Shown one piece after another: positions 1-7,252 of a DNA stretch of 42,137 bases; position 1 is the first letter of the stretch, and each line of letters begins with the position of its first letter. A model generated the notes under the pieces. The model was not told where the DNA came from and made no database searches. It worked only from the letters and a program-made list of their open reading frames with translations. This stretch comes from Alphaproteobacteria bacterium (lineage in GTDB: Bacteria; Pseudomonadota; Alphaproteobacteria; Rhizobiales; Xanthobacteraceae), in the NCBI GenBank assembly GCA_009781045.1, contig WQYW01000021.1, positions 1-42,137 on the forward strand, given 5' to 3'. Both the position numbers and the translations under genes were made by a program.

Positions 1-279
1 ACGAGCCAAACCTGTCCGGAGTGCGGCACGATCGAACCGAAGACGCTCGCTGTCAGGATGCACCGATGCGAATGCGGCTGTGTCATTGATCGCGATGTTG
101 CTGCAGCTCGGCACACGTCCTCTCCAGAGCAGAATTCCAGCCGGGGCACGGCTGTCAGACGCCAAGCCAGCGGATTGCCGCAGAGCTTGTCTGAGAAGCC
201 GTCGTGTTTACGCGACGGAGTTGTCACCTATCCCTGTTTCCGTTCCCGCATCAAAGCGGCAAAGCGCTCGAAAAGGTAA
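1..279 (+). pseudogene. TnpB (IS200/IS605-type) C-terminal fragment
   Basis: The frame is open from the first base and reads TSQTCPECG, then CECGCVIDRDVAAARH. This is the C-terminal zinc ribbon of TnpB, the RNA-guided nuclease of IS200/IS605-type elements, followed by the RuvC-III Asp region (DRD-x-x-AA). Only about 92 codons lie in the window; the RuvC core would be upstream. The frame runs past the expected element end and over the last codons of carA (opposite strand), stopping at TAA 277-279, so the final 16 or so residues are antisense carA and not original TnpB. A hairpin like an IS right end lies at 199-218. I cannot tell whether the complete tnpB is intact upstream. Identification of the family is firm; functional state is unknown. 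Confidence 0.8.
199..218 (+). repeat. Hairpin resembling an IS200/IS605 right end
   Basis: CCGTCG (199-204) pairs perfectly with CGACGG (213-218) around an 8-nt loop, just after the conserved TnpB tail and 9 bp before the carA stop codon. IS200/IS605 elements end in such subterminal imperfect palindromes. In TnpB systems this region would also form the 3' part of the guide (omega) RNA. The assignment to a right end is inferred from position. Confidence 0.5.
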
Positions 280-1418
280 TGCGAGTCCTGCGGTCCCGGT
301 GAGGCCTCGGGGTGGTATTGCACCGAGAACACGGGCTTGCCGTCGAGCTTGATGCCGCAATTGGAGCCGTCGAACAGCGACACATGGGTCTCGGTGGTGC
401 CTTTCGGGAGCGTGGTGGTGTCGACCGCGAAGCCGTGATTCATCGAGGTGATCTCGACCTTGCCGGTGGTCTGGTCGCGGACCGGATGATTGGCGCCATG
501 ATGGCCCTGGTGCATTTTCACGGTTCTGGCGCCGAGCGCCAGCGCCAGGATCTGGTGACCGAGGCAGATCCCGAAAATCGGGGTGCCGGATTGGATCAGC
601 TTCTGGATCACCGGCACGGCATATTCACCGGTTGCGGCGGGGTCGCCCGGGCCGTTGGAGAGGAAGATGCCGTCCGGCTTCATCGCCAGGATATCCTCGG
701 CCGACGTCGTCGCCGGCACCACGGTCACCGCGCTGCCGGTTTTGGCGAGCAGACGCAGGATGTTGCGTTTGACGCCGAAATCCATCGCGACAACCCTGAA
801 TTCGGCGTTGTCCTGACGGCCGAAACCTTCGTTCCACCGCCACGGGGTTGCATCCCATTCATAGCGCTCTCGCGACGATACCATCGGCACCAGGTCCATG
901 CCTTCCAGTCCGGGAAAGGCACGGGCTTTTGCTTTCAGATCGGCGATGTCGAAAACGCCGTCTGCGGCGTGGGCGATCACCGCGTTGGGCATGCCCCGGG
1001 CCCGGATCAGGGCGGTCAACGCCCGGGTGTCGATGCCCGACAGGCCGATGATGCCGCGCGCCTTCAGCCAGGCGTCGAGATGGCTGGAAGCGCGGTAATT
1101 CGAGGGATCGGAGATGGGGCTGCGCAGAATCACCCCCCGTGCCCCCGGCGTTCCCGCCATGTTCACGGTTTCGATGTCTTCGTCGTTGGTGCCGACATTG
1201 CCGATATGGGGAAAGGTGAAGGTGATGATCTGTCCGGCATAGGAGGGGTCGGTGAGGATCTCCTGATAGCCGGTCATGGCGGTGTTGAAGCAGACTTCGC
1301 CGGCAGCCTGTCCTTCGGCACCGAGACCGAAGCCTTCGAGCACGGTTCCGTCGGCGAGCACCAGAAGCGCGGTCGGGGTATGGTCCGGCCAGGCGGGGTC
1401 ATTGGCAATGTGTGTCAT
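228..1418 (-). CDS. carA: Carbamoyl-phosphate synthase small (glutaminase) subunit
   Basis: CarA hydrolyses glutamine and passes ammonia to CarB for carbamoyl phosphate synthesis (arginine and pyrimidine pathways, cytosol). The 396-aa product has the usual length. The N-terminal half carries the CPSase small-chain domain ([32 protein letters not shown]). The C-terminal half is a class I glutamine amidotransferase with nucleophile Cys285 in GICLGHQ and the His369/Glu371 pair in YHPEAS. ATG 1416-1418 begins MTHIANDP. The stop TAG (228-230) directly adjoins the tnpB remnant, so the native 3' flank has been replaced. carB is not in the window. The gene is divergent from the yqeY-type gene. Confidence 0.97.
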   Translation of the reverse strand: MTHIANDPAWPDHTPTALLVLADGTVLEGFGLGAEGQAAGEVCFNTAMTGYQEILTDPSYAGQIITFTFPHIGNVGTNDEDIETVNMAGTPGARGVILRSPISDPSNYRASSHLDAWLKARGIIGLSGIDTRALTALIRARGMPNAVIAHAADGVFDIADLKAKARAFPGLEGMDLVPMVSSRERYEWDATPWRWNEGFGRQDNAEFRVVAMDFGVKRNILRLLAKTGSAVTVVPATTSAEDILAMKPDGIFLSNGPGDPAATGEYAVPVIQKLIQSGTPIFGICLGHQILALALGARTVKMHQGHHGANHPVRDQTTGKVEITSMNHGFAVDTTTLPKGTTETHVSLFDGSNCGIKLDGKPVFSVQYHPEASPGPQDSHYLFERFAALMRERKQG

Positions 1419-1770
1419 GGGCCGGTTAGATAATATGGGCGGGCACCAAGGTCAAAGTCGAAGGTGACTGGAGCCTGCCAAACCCCGGGATTAGCGTGAA
1501 AAGCCCCGGAAATAGGCGGGGCCTGCGGACAGGCCGGTGGCCACATCATGCTTAATGGGACCTTGGTGGAACCGGACGCCGTGAATTCGAGGTGATCGCG
1601 AAAGGCTGTGCGGAGGGGAGCGCGCTGGAGCGCCGGTTGTGTCCCGGGTTTCAGGCGCCTAGTGTTCGCGGCGCGCGCCGATCTGTCCCGTTCGGGGGTG
1701 GACGCGAATCGTGAAACAGGGCGGCACCCGCGTGCGGGCGCGCGCCCCGTGAGTTTGAGGAACCGGAACA
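1419..1770. other. Intergenic region between divergent carA and yqeY-type genes
   Basis: 352 bp with no convincing gene. On the minus strand, TTGACC (1449-1454) lies about 17 nt from a TATCTA-like box (1427-1432). This is a weak promoter candidate for carA that would leave almost no leader. The yqeY-type gene has no strong Shine-Dalgarno sequence beyond GAGGAACCGG. Confidence 0.3.
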
Positions 1771-2226
1771 ATGCTGCGCGACGACATCAACAATGCGGTC
1801 AAGGAGGCGATGAAGGCCAGGGACGAGCACAGACTGTCAACGCTGCGCATGATCAATTCGACATTCAAGAACGCCGACATCGAGGCACGGGGCGCGGGGA
1901 AGCCGGCGCTCGGCGACACCGACCTGCACGCGGTGCTGCAGAAGATGATCAAGCAGCGCCAGGAGGCGGCCGAACTCTATGACAAGGGCGGGCGCGCCGA
2001 TCTTTCGACCCGGGAGCGTGCCGAGATCGCGGTGATCTCGGCCTATCTGCCGCGCCAGATGTCGGAAGACGATGTCAAGGGCGCAATTGCCGAGACCATT
2101 GCCGCCCTCGGGGCCTCGAGCATGAAGGACATGGGCAAGGTGATCGGGGCGCTGAAGGCGAAATATGTCGGCCAGATGGATTTTGCCCTCGCCAGTGCCC
2201 TGGTCAAGGCGGCGTTGATGAAGTGA
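1771..2226 (+). CDS. GatB/YqeY domain-containing protein
   Basis: A 151-aa cytosolic protein matching the small stand-alone YqeY family over its full length: MLRDDINNAVKEAMKARD, TLRMINSTFKNADIEARG, LSAYLP-like ISAYLPRQMSEDDV, and a C-terminal MGKVIGALKAKY segment. The family shares the GatB C-terminal fold (a helical, tRNA-contacting module in the amidotransferase). Its cellular role is undefined, although a tRNA-related function is often assumed. In many alphaproteobacteria it sits between carA and dnaG-rpoD. Here carA is adjacent but dnaG is replaced by an exporter gene. ATG at 1771 follows GAGGAACCGGAACA. Confidence 0.93.
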   Translation: MLRDDINNAVKEAMKARDEHRLSTLRMINSTFKNADIEARGAGKPALGDTDLHAVLQKMIKQRQEAAELYDKGGRADLSTRERAEIAVISAYLPRQMSEDDVKGAIAETIAALGASSMKDMGKVIGALKAKYVGQMDFALASALVKAALMK

Positions 2227-2542
2227 GGGAAGGGGGCGCGGCAAAGCCGCGTGCCCCTCAAGCCTTCTCCCGGCTCCGGGCCGCTCCGGGCCCCATTGGC
2301 CCCCTTGGGGGGCAACCACGGTTCCGCCCGGTGGCGCCGCTGCCTTCTGAAGAGACGTTCGCCGGAAAGATCCATTCCCTCACCTTTTGGCCCTCTGGCA
2401 CGGCGGAGGTCGGTGCGATCTGCATTGCCACCAGGACAGCAGACGTCCTGTATGGCGGGGGCTGGAATTTCGGTCACATCGTGGATGGCAGGGGCTCCCG
2501 GCCGGCGGGTTTTACGCGGTGTCGCTTTTCAACGTGTCGGTT
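2227..2542. other. Intergenic region with a GC-rich hairpin
   Basis: 316 bp without a recognisable gene. A strong hairpin follows the yqeY-type stop: GGGGGCGCGGC (2232-2242), AAA loop, GCCGCGTGCCCC (2246-2257). No U-run follows, so it is at best a weak terminator. The rest is GC-rich with short palindromes only. Confidence 0.35.
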
Positions 2543-3156
2543 ATGTCGCTCCACACCTATCTCGCCTTTGTTGGCGCCTGTCTTGCCCTCGCCCTCTTGC
2601 CGGGGCCGGTTGTCACACTGGTGATTGCCAACGGCCTGCGTCACGGCACCAAAGCGGCGCTGACCAATATTGCCGGGGCGCAGCTCGGCCTGACGATTGT
2701 GATCTTCATTGTCGCGCTTGGTCTGACCTCCCTGATGGCGACGATGGGCTACTGGTTCGACCTCGTGCGTTTTCTTGGTGCGGCCTATCTGATCTGGCTC
2801 GGGATTGCACTGATCCTTTCCCCGGTCGAGGGCGTCGCCCTTGAGCCGCTGGCACCGCCGCGCGGCGGCTTCTTCCTGCAGGGGCTCGTGGTGCTGTTGT
2901 CCAATCCCAAGGTGATGGTGTTTTTCGGGGCCTTCATCCCGCAGTTTGTCGATCTGGGCCGCGATCATTTTCCCCAGGTGGCGGCCCTCGGGGTGACCTT
3001 CATGGTGATCGCGGCGATGACGGACGCCGTCTATGCTGTGCTTGCCGGCCGGGCCGGCTGTTCTTCTCGGTGCGCCGCACCAGGACATTGTCACGGATCG
3101 CCAGCGCCCTGATGATCGGTGGCGGCATCTGGCTGGCGCTGTCGCGGGTGCGCTGA
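2543..3156 (+). pseudogene. LysE/RhtB-family exporter, frameshifted near the C-terminus
   Basis: LysE-type amino-acid/metabolite efflux proteins are about 205 aa with six membrane helices. From ATG 2543 (MSLHTYLAFVGACLALALLPGP) the family hallmarks are clear: the LLPGP motif in helix 1, GLRHGTKAAL, FVDLG and multiple hydrophobic segments. The frame then shifts. After ...YAVLAGRAG the current frame gives a non-family tail ending at 3112. The frame starting at CTG 3058 continues as LFFSVRRTRTLSRIASALMI and ends in GIWLALSRVR at TGA 3154-3156, exactly as LysE proteins end. One base is missing at about 3056-3058 in a G/C run. This is either a real recent inactivation of the last helix or a base-calling error. 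Upstream ATGs give implausible N-termini. Confidence 0.8.
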
Positions 3157-3558
3157 GAAGATATTCCCGATGGCGCGGTTTGGCGGGCTGGCGCTCCCAA
3201 AGCAGCTCACCGGACTCGATCCTGGCGCCACAATGGCCGAAATCGTTGCATTATATTTCAGGAGCCGAAGATTCCCGGATTTCGGCCTTGCGTGGCTGAC
3301 GGGCTGGGACACTGGCTCAATGCGGCGCAACAGATCCTGTGTTGCGCCGTTTGAGGTTTGAGGGGCAGGGGACCCGGATGCCGGCCCGGGCACCCGCAAT
3401 GGTCCGGTGGTCCGGCGCCGCTTCATTCCATCAAGCGGCGATGCTGACCCCAAAGCCGGGTTTCCGTTCCCTGAAGCGATCCGGAACCCGCAGAGCAATC
3501 GGGTTGTGCTGTGTCGTCAGCGGGTTTCCTGCCCGCTCTGTCTGTCCCGCCTTGCGGG
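3157..3558. other. Intergenic region between convergent lysE-like and narR-like genes
   Basis: 402 bp with no recognisable gene. It contains the terminator-like hairpin at 3323-3352. The short ORFs here lack ribosome-binding sites and family features. Confidence 0.4.
3323..3352 (+). terminator. Intrinsic terminator-like hairpin
   Basis: CGGCGCAACA (3323-3332) and TGTTGCGCCG (3340-3349) form a perfect 10-bp stem with a 7-nt loop, followed by TTT. It lies between two convergent genes and could serve the exporter gene, though the U-run is short. Confidence 0.55.
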
Positions 3559-4257
3559 TCAGGTCGCGGGATCGTCGATGAGCTGTCGCGGTCGCGCAAA
3601 AGCCTCCAGCAGATCGGGCCGGTCGATCACAATCTCCCGGCCCCGGATCCGCACCCCGTGTTCGGTCAGCTGTGCCAGGTTGCGGGACAGGTTTTCCCGC
3701 GTGGTGCCGATATGCGAGGCCAGCGTGCCGCGATCGAAGGGGAGAACAATATATGCGGGCGAGGGGTCCTTGCGGGCCTGGGCCAGGATCCAGTTGGCGA
3801 GACGCTCCACACTTGAGCGGCCGAGATAGCCCTTGAGCTTTTTTATTGCGCCGCGATAGGCGAGCGCGAGTTCCTTTGCCACGATTCGCGCCATCGCCAG
3901 GTCCTGGTCGAACACGCTGCGCAGCCGTTGGGCCGGGATCAGCAGGATGCGGGACTGGCGGATGGTGCGCGCCGAATTGAGATAGAGCTGATCGCCGACC
4001 ACGGCGGCCAGAATAAAGGTTGAGACCGGCTCGACCAGCGATATTCCCCATTCGGTTCCGTCGTGTTCGGTAAAGATCTCCACCAGACCGTCGACCAGAA
4101 CATGGAGAAAATCGGCCCCCTGGCCCTGGTGAATCAGGTCGACATGGGGGGGAAACTGCTGGAGCAGGGCGGCGTCGAGCAAATGGTCGAAAAACTGTGG
4201 TCCCATTTCTGCAAACAGGGGAAGTGCTTTGACTTGAACGAGTTCATGGGGGCGCAA
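3559..4257 (-). CDS. Crp/Fnr-family regulator without Fe-S cysteines (NarR-like)
   Basis: A 232-aa transcription factor with an N-terminal cyclic-nucleotide-type beta-barrel (about residues 15-130), a dimerisation helix and a C-terminal Crp-type HTH (about 150-215). The recognition helix TTRENLSRNL has the E-x-x-S-R pattern of FNR-class proteins that read TTGAT-N4-ATCAA. FNR's N-terminal cysteine cluster is absent, so the protein does not sense O2 through a [4Fe-4S] cluster. Known cysteine-free relatives next to denitrification genes are NarR (nitrate/nitrite response in Paracoccus) and DNR (NO response). Divergent placement beside narK-narGHJI fits NarR best. TTGAT half-sites lie in the shared 5' region. 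The specific signal is inferred. Confidence 0.85.
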   Translation of the reverse strand: MRPHELVQVKALPLFAEMGPQFFDHLLDAALLQQFPPHVDLIHQGQGADFLHVLVDGLVEIFTEHDGTEWGISLVEPVSTFILAAVVGDQLYLNSARTIRQSRILLIPAQRLRSVFDQDLAMARIVAKELALAYRGAIKKLKGYLGRSSVERLANWILAQARKDPSPAYIVLPFDRGTLASHIGTTRENLSRNLAQLTEHGVRIRGREIVIDRPDLLEAFARPRQLIDDPAT

Positions 4258-4290
4258 TTTATTGCCTTCCCGGATATCCTGGCTTCAATT

Positions 4291-4304
4291 GTGACATTTA
4301 TCAA
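4291..4304 (-). promoter_or_regulatory. Candidate FNR/NarR-type half-consensus site upstream of the regulator
   Basis: On the minus strand this reads TTGATAAATGTCAC: the left half TTGAT is perfect and the right half matches 3 of 5. A second TTGAT half-site (TTGATTAAATTGCG) lies at 4307-4320. The site sits about 40 bp upstream of the regulator start codon, suggesting autoregulation. Confidence 0.4.
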
Positions 4305-4394
4305 ATCGCAATTTAATCAAAGACAATTGTCCGTGCGACGTCAAGCAATTTGCGCGGGGGCGAAACGCAAAATTGCGTCGTCCGGTTTAACACG

Positions 4395-4408
4395 TTGATC
4401 CAGCGCAA
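4395..4408 (+). promoter_or_regulatory. Candidate FNR/NarR-type site upstream of narK
   Basis: TTGATCCAGCGCAA matches the FNR consensus TTGAT-N4-ATCAA 5/5 on the left and 3/5 on the right. Activation from a centre at -41.5 would put the start of transcription near 4443, about 20-40 nt before either possible narK start. No good -10 hexamer is evident, as expected for an activator-dependent promoter. Confidence 0.45.
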
Positions 4409-4481
4409 ACTTGGTTGCTTCGGAGTCGGCGATCAAGCGTGCTGCCTAACCCTGAATTAATGTGTGAAGTCGAGGGACGTG

Positions 4482-7229
4482 ATGGACGTGGTCGATCTTG
4501 ATGGTGCCAGTAAGGGTCGAGCGCTATGGCTTTCGACCATCTCGTTCACGGTTTGCTTTGCGGTCTGGATGATCTTCGCGATCATCGGCGTCAAAATTAA
4601 GCAGCAATACGGGCTTTCCAACTTCCAGTTCGGCTTCCTTGCCGGCCTGCCAGTGCTCAGCGGATCGCTGGTGCGTCTGGCCCTGGGGGTGTGGACCGAC
4701 CAGTATGGCGGCCGCCTGATGTTCACGATTGTGATGATTTCGGGTGCGGTGGCGACCCTGTTTCTGACGCTGGCCGACTCCTATCCCATGTTCCTTCTGG
4801 CGGCCCTGTTCATGGGCGTATCCGGCGGTTCTTTTGCGGTCGGCACCGCCTATGTCACCCGCTTTTATCTGAACGAACCCAAGAAGCAGGGGCTGGCGCT
4901 CGGCATTTTCGGCGCCGGCAATGTCGGTGCTGCGGTCACCAAGCTGACGGCACCGGGGCTGATCATCTATTTCGGTATGAGCTGGCAGCACGTGGCCTAT
5001 ATCTGGGCAGCAGCAATCGGCATCATGGGGATCATCTTCTGGATCCTGTCGGAAGATGACCCGGTGATCCGGGAGCGGCGCCTCAAGGGGATCAAACCGA
5101 AGAGCGCCTGGCTTGAACTTGAACCCTTAAAGAACATCCAGGTCTGGCGTTTTTCGCTTTATTACTTCTATGCCTTCGGGGCTTTCGTCGCATTGTCGCT
5201 GTGGCTGCCCAACTACCTCAAGGATGTCTACTGGGGCGGCGACATCAACCATCTGCCATTTGCCGGCGTCGTCGCAGCCATTTTCTCGATTTTCGCCAGT
5301 ATTTTCCGTGCCTATGGCGGCCATCTGTCGGACCGCTTCGGTGCCCGCACCATCATGTACTGGTGCCTCGGCGTCGGCATGGTGGCCACCTTCATTCTCT
5401 CCTATCCCCCTACCGACTATATTGTCACCACGGCCAATGGGCCGGTGAGTTTCCATTTCGGCATCAGTATCTTCTTCTTCGCGATCCTGATCGGTGTCCT
5501 CGGTTTCTTCATGGCGCTGGGCAAGGCCGCGGTCTACAAGCACATCCCGGTCTATTATCCGGGCAGCATGGGATCGGTCGGCGGCCTCGTCGGCATGATC
5601 GGCGGCCTCGGTGGCGCACTCCTGCCGTGGTTCTTCGGCTGGCTGCTTGATGTCACCGGTGTCTACCAGACCTGCTTCATGGTGATGTTCCTCATCGCCG
5701 CCACCTCGCTGGTGTGGATGCATGCCTCAATCCGTGAGATGGAGCGCAGCACCATCGGCGACGTGTTGCGCAGCCTGCCCGAGCTTCCGGAAATGCAGGA
5801 AATCCACACGCCGGAGCACAACCAGGCGCTGTCGGCCAAGGTGCTGACCGACTGGCGTCCGGAGAACTGGCAGTTCTGGGAGCATGGCGGTCGCGCCGTG
5901 GCCCAGCGCAATCTGTGGATCTCGATTCCGGCTCTGCTGCTCGCCTTCGTGGTGTGGCAGGTGTGGTCGGTGGTGGTGAACTGGCTGCCCCAGGTCGGCT
6001 TCAAATATACCGACTCGCAGCTGTTCTGGCTCGCCGGTATGGCTGGTCTGTCGGGCGGCACACTGCGTATCTTCTACTCCTTCATGGTGCCGATCTTCGG
6101 CGGGCGTCTGTGGACCACACTGACGACCTGGTCGCTGATCATCCCGCTGATCGGTATCGGCTATGCCGTGCAGAATCCCAACACGCCCTATCCGGTGATG
6201 CTGGGTCTGGCGCTGCTCTGCGGTTTCGGCGGCGGCAATTTCTCCTCCTCAATGGCCAATATCTCCTTCTTCTTCCCGCGGGCGGAAAAGGGTAACGCGC
6301 TGGCCTTCAACGCCGGCTTCGGCAATCTCGGCGTCAGCGTGGTGCAGTTCGTCGTTCCCTGGGTGATTTTCTCCGGGATCATGGGCGCGATGGGCGGCGA
6401 TCCGCTGACGGCGATCTCCGGGGCGGCCAAGGGCAAGGAATTGTGGCTGCAGAACGCGGCCTTTGTCTGGGTGCCGGTGATCGCGATTGCCGCCTTCGGT
6501 GCCTGGTTCGGCATGAACGACATTGCCTCCGCGCGGGCCTCCTTCACCGAGCAGTCGGTGATCTTCCAGCGCAAGCATAACTGGCTGATGTGCTGGCTCT
6601 ATCTTGGAACCTTCGGCTCCTTCATCGGCTTTGCCGCGGGCTTCCCCAAGCTGACCGCAAGCCTGTTCCCGGCGAACAACGCGACCTATATCGTCTTCCT
6701 GGGTCCCGCGATCGGTGCCCTGTCGCGTTCGGGCACAGGCTGGATGTCGGACAAGATCGGTGGAGCGCGGGTCACGTTCTGGGTCTTTGTGGTCATGGCT
6801 CTGGCCGTGCTGGCCGTGATCTACTTCATCAGCGTCAAGGAATTCTGGGGCTTCTTCATCGCCTTCATGGTCCTGTTCTTTGCTACCGGTGTCGGCAATG
6901 CCTCGACCTTCCAGATGATCCCAAACATCATGCGCCAGGAGATGATCCGGCTGATGCCCTATGCCAATGGCGAGACGCGGCTGCGCCAGGCCGAGAAGGA
7001 ATCCGCTGCGATCACCGGCTTTACGGCCGCCATCGCTGCCTACGGCTTCTTCCTCATCCCGGCACTCTATGCCTCGATCGGACCGGCCAAGGCGCTGTGG
7101 GTGTTCCTGGTGTTCTATATCAGCTGCGTGCTGATCACCTTCGCCTTCTACACCCGTCGCGGTGGACTGCTTCATGACGTTGAGCGCTACGGCAGGTTCC
7201 TTCAGGTTGCGCATCCTGCCGGAAGATAA
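4482..7229 (+). CDS. narK: NarK1-NarK2 fusion nitrate/nitrite transporter
   Basis: A membrane protein of about 915 aa made of two complete major-facilitator domains in tandem (about residues 10-420 and 470-905), joined by a soluble linker. The N-terminal half matches NarK1 (nitrate/proton symport) and the C-terminal half NarK2 (nitrate/nitrite antiport). Each half has a glycine-rich nitrate-signature region: GIFGAGNVGAAVTK in the first, GFGGGNFSSSMANISFFFP then GFGNLGVSVVQ in the second. Such fusions are known from Paracoccus and other alphaproteobacteria. ATG 4482 is preferred because GAGGGA lies 4-5 nt upstream; GTG 4464 is in frame but lacks a ribosome-binding site. narG starts 23 bp downstream, so co-transcription is likely. 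Confidence 0.95.
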   Translation: MDVVDLDGASKGRALWLSTISFTVCFAVWMIFAIIGVKIKQQYGLSNFQFGFLAGLPVLSGSLVRLALGVWTDQYGGRLMFTIVMISGAVATLFLTLADSYPMFLLAALFMGVSGGSFAVGTAYVTRFYLNEPKKQGLALGIFGAGNVGAAVTKLTAPGLIIYFGMSWQHVAYIWAAAIGIMGIIFWILSEDDPVIRERRLKGIKPKSAWLELEPLKNIQVWRFSLYYFYAFGAFVALSLWLPNYLKDVYWGGDINHLPFAGVVAAIFSIFASIFRAYGGHLSDRFGARTIMYWCLGVGMVATFILSYPPTDYIVTTANGPVSFHFGISIFFFAILIGVLGFFMALGKAAVYKHIPVYYPGSMGSVGGLVGMIGGLGGALLPWFFGWLLDVTGVYQTCFMVMFLIAATSLVWMHASIREMERSTIGDVLRSLPELPEMQEIHTPEHNQALSAKVLTDWRPENWQFWEHGGRAVAQRNLWISIPALLLAFVVWQVWSVVVNWLPQVGFKYTDSQLFWLAGMAGLSGGTLRIFYSFMVPIFGGRLWTTLTTWSLIIPLIGIGYAVQNPNTPYPVMLGLALLCGFGGGNFSSSMANISFFFPRAEKGNALAFNAGFGNLGVSVVQFVVPWVIFSGIMGAMGGDPLTAISGAAKGKELWLQNAAFVWVPVIAIAAFGAWFGMNDIASARASFTEQSVIFQRKHNWLMCWLYLGTFGSFIGFAAGFPKLTASLFPANNATYIVFLGPAIGALSRSGTGWMSDKIGGARVTFWVFVVMALAVLAVIYFISVKEFWGFFIAFMVLFFATGVGNASTFQMIPNIMRQEMIRLMPYANGETRLRQAEKESAAITGFTAAIAAYGFFLIPALYASIGPAKALWVFLVFYISCVLITFAFYTRRGGLLHDVERYGRFLQVAHPAGR

Positions 7230-7252
7230 AGACAACAAGGAGACTCGAACGG

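Noticed and set aside
312..1433. 373-aa plus-strand ORF opposite carA
   Set aside because: It is the antisense shadow of a conserved gene in GC-rich DNA, with no ribosome-binding site and His/Gly/Arg-biased composition.
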